Source of the DNA: an uncultured bacterium
GTDB taxonomy: Bacteria > Bacteroidota > Bacteroidia > Bacteroidales > Bacteroidaceae
NCBI GenBank assembly: GCA_905215575.1
Contig: CAJMQV010000118.1
Coordinates: forward strand, 1-6,289
Length of the DNA stretch: 6,289 nt
Direction: 5' to 3'
In this document: positions 6,274-6,289 of the stretch, one piece after another
How the letters are laid out: each line of letters begins with the position of its first letter
How positions within the stretch are numbered: the stretch's first letter is position 1
Program-made: the position numbers and the translations under genes
The notes under the pieces: model-generated
The model's input: the letters and a program-made list of their open reading frames with translations, nothing else
Told to the model about the DNA's origin: nothing
Databases searched by the model: none

Positions 6274-6289
6274 ACAACGCTCCGTATAG

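Overview
The window looks like chromosomal DNA from a member of the Bacteroidales (Bacteroides, Phocaeicola, Prevotella or a close relative; the genus cannot be fixed from this sequence alone). Pointers are a perfect Bacteroidetes-type promoter (TTTG, a 20-bp spacer, then TACTTTTG), A/T-rich leaders without a Shine-Dalgarno sequence before the two genes whose starts are visible, an FtsX-type permease of the long Bacteroidetes architecture, and a secreted protein built from modules typical of Bacteroidales (InlB-type Listeria-Bacteroides repeats and a C-terminal tail around YDLQGRRV...GVYV).

Layout. Bases 1-1867 (+) hold the 3' three-quarters of an ABC transporter permease of the FtsX/MacB type; its start lies to the left of the window. 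After 53 bp comes its ATP-binding subunit (1921-2595, +), complete with all ABC motifs. A strong hairpin at 2636-2687 ends this operon and probably also serves the converging gene. Bases 2710-6018 (-) encode a 1102-residue exported protein with a signal peptide, two InlB-type repeats, an IdeS/Mac-family (peptidase C66) cysteine protease domain, two probable lectin-like beta domains and a C-terminal tail. Bases 6019-6289 hold its promoter (6060-6091), an AT-rich inverted repeat, and a perfect 40-bp palindrome (6209-6248) that probably terminates a minus-strand gene beyond the right edge.

The two transporter genes should form one membrane machine: the ATPase powers a permease that either exports a small molecule or peptide or does mechanical work on the envelope. 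The protease is a separate, convergently transcribed monocistronic unit with its own promoter. It is the most interesting item. It resembles the streptococcal immunoglobulin-degrading enzyme IdeS around all three catalytic residues, but carries a papain-like Gln in place of the IdeS oxyanion lysine, and it is embedded in a large adhesin-like scaffold. Immunoglobulin cleavage is a reasonable hypothesis, not something the sequence proves.
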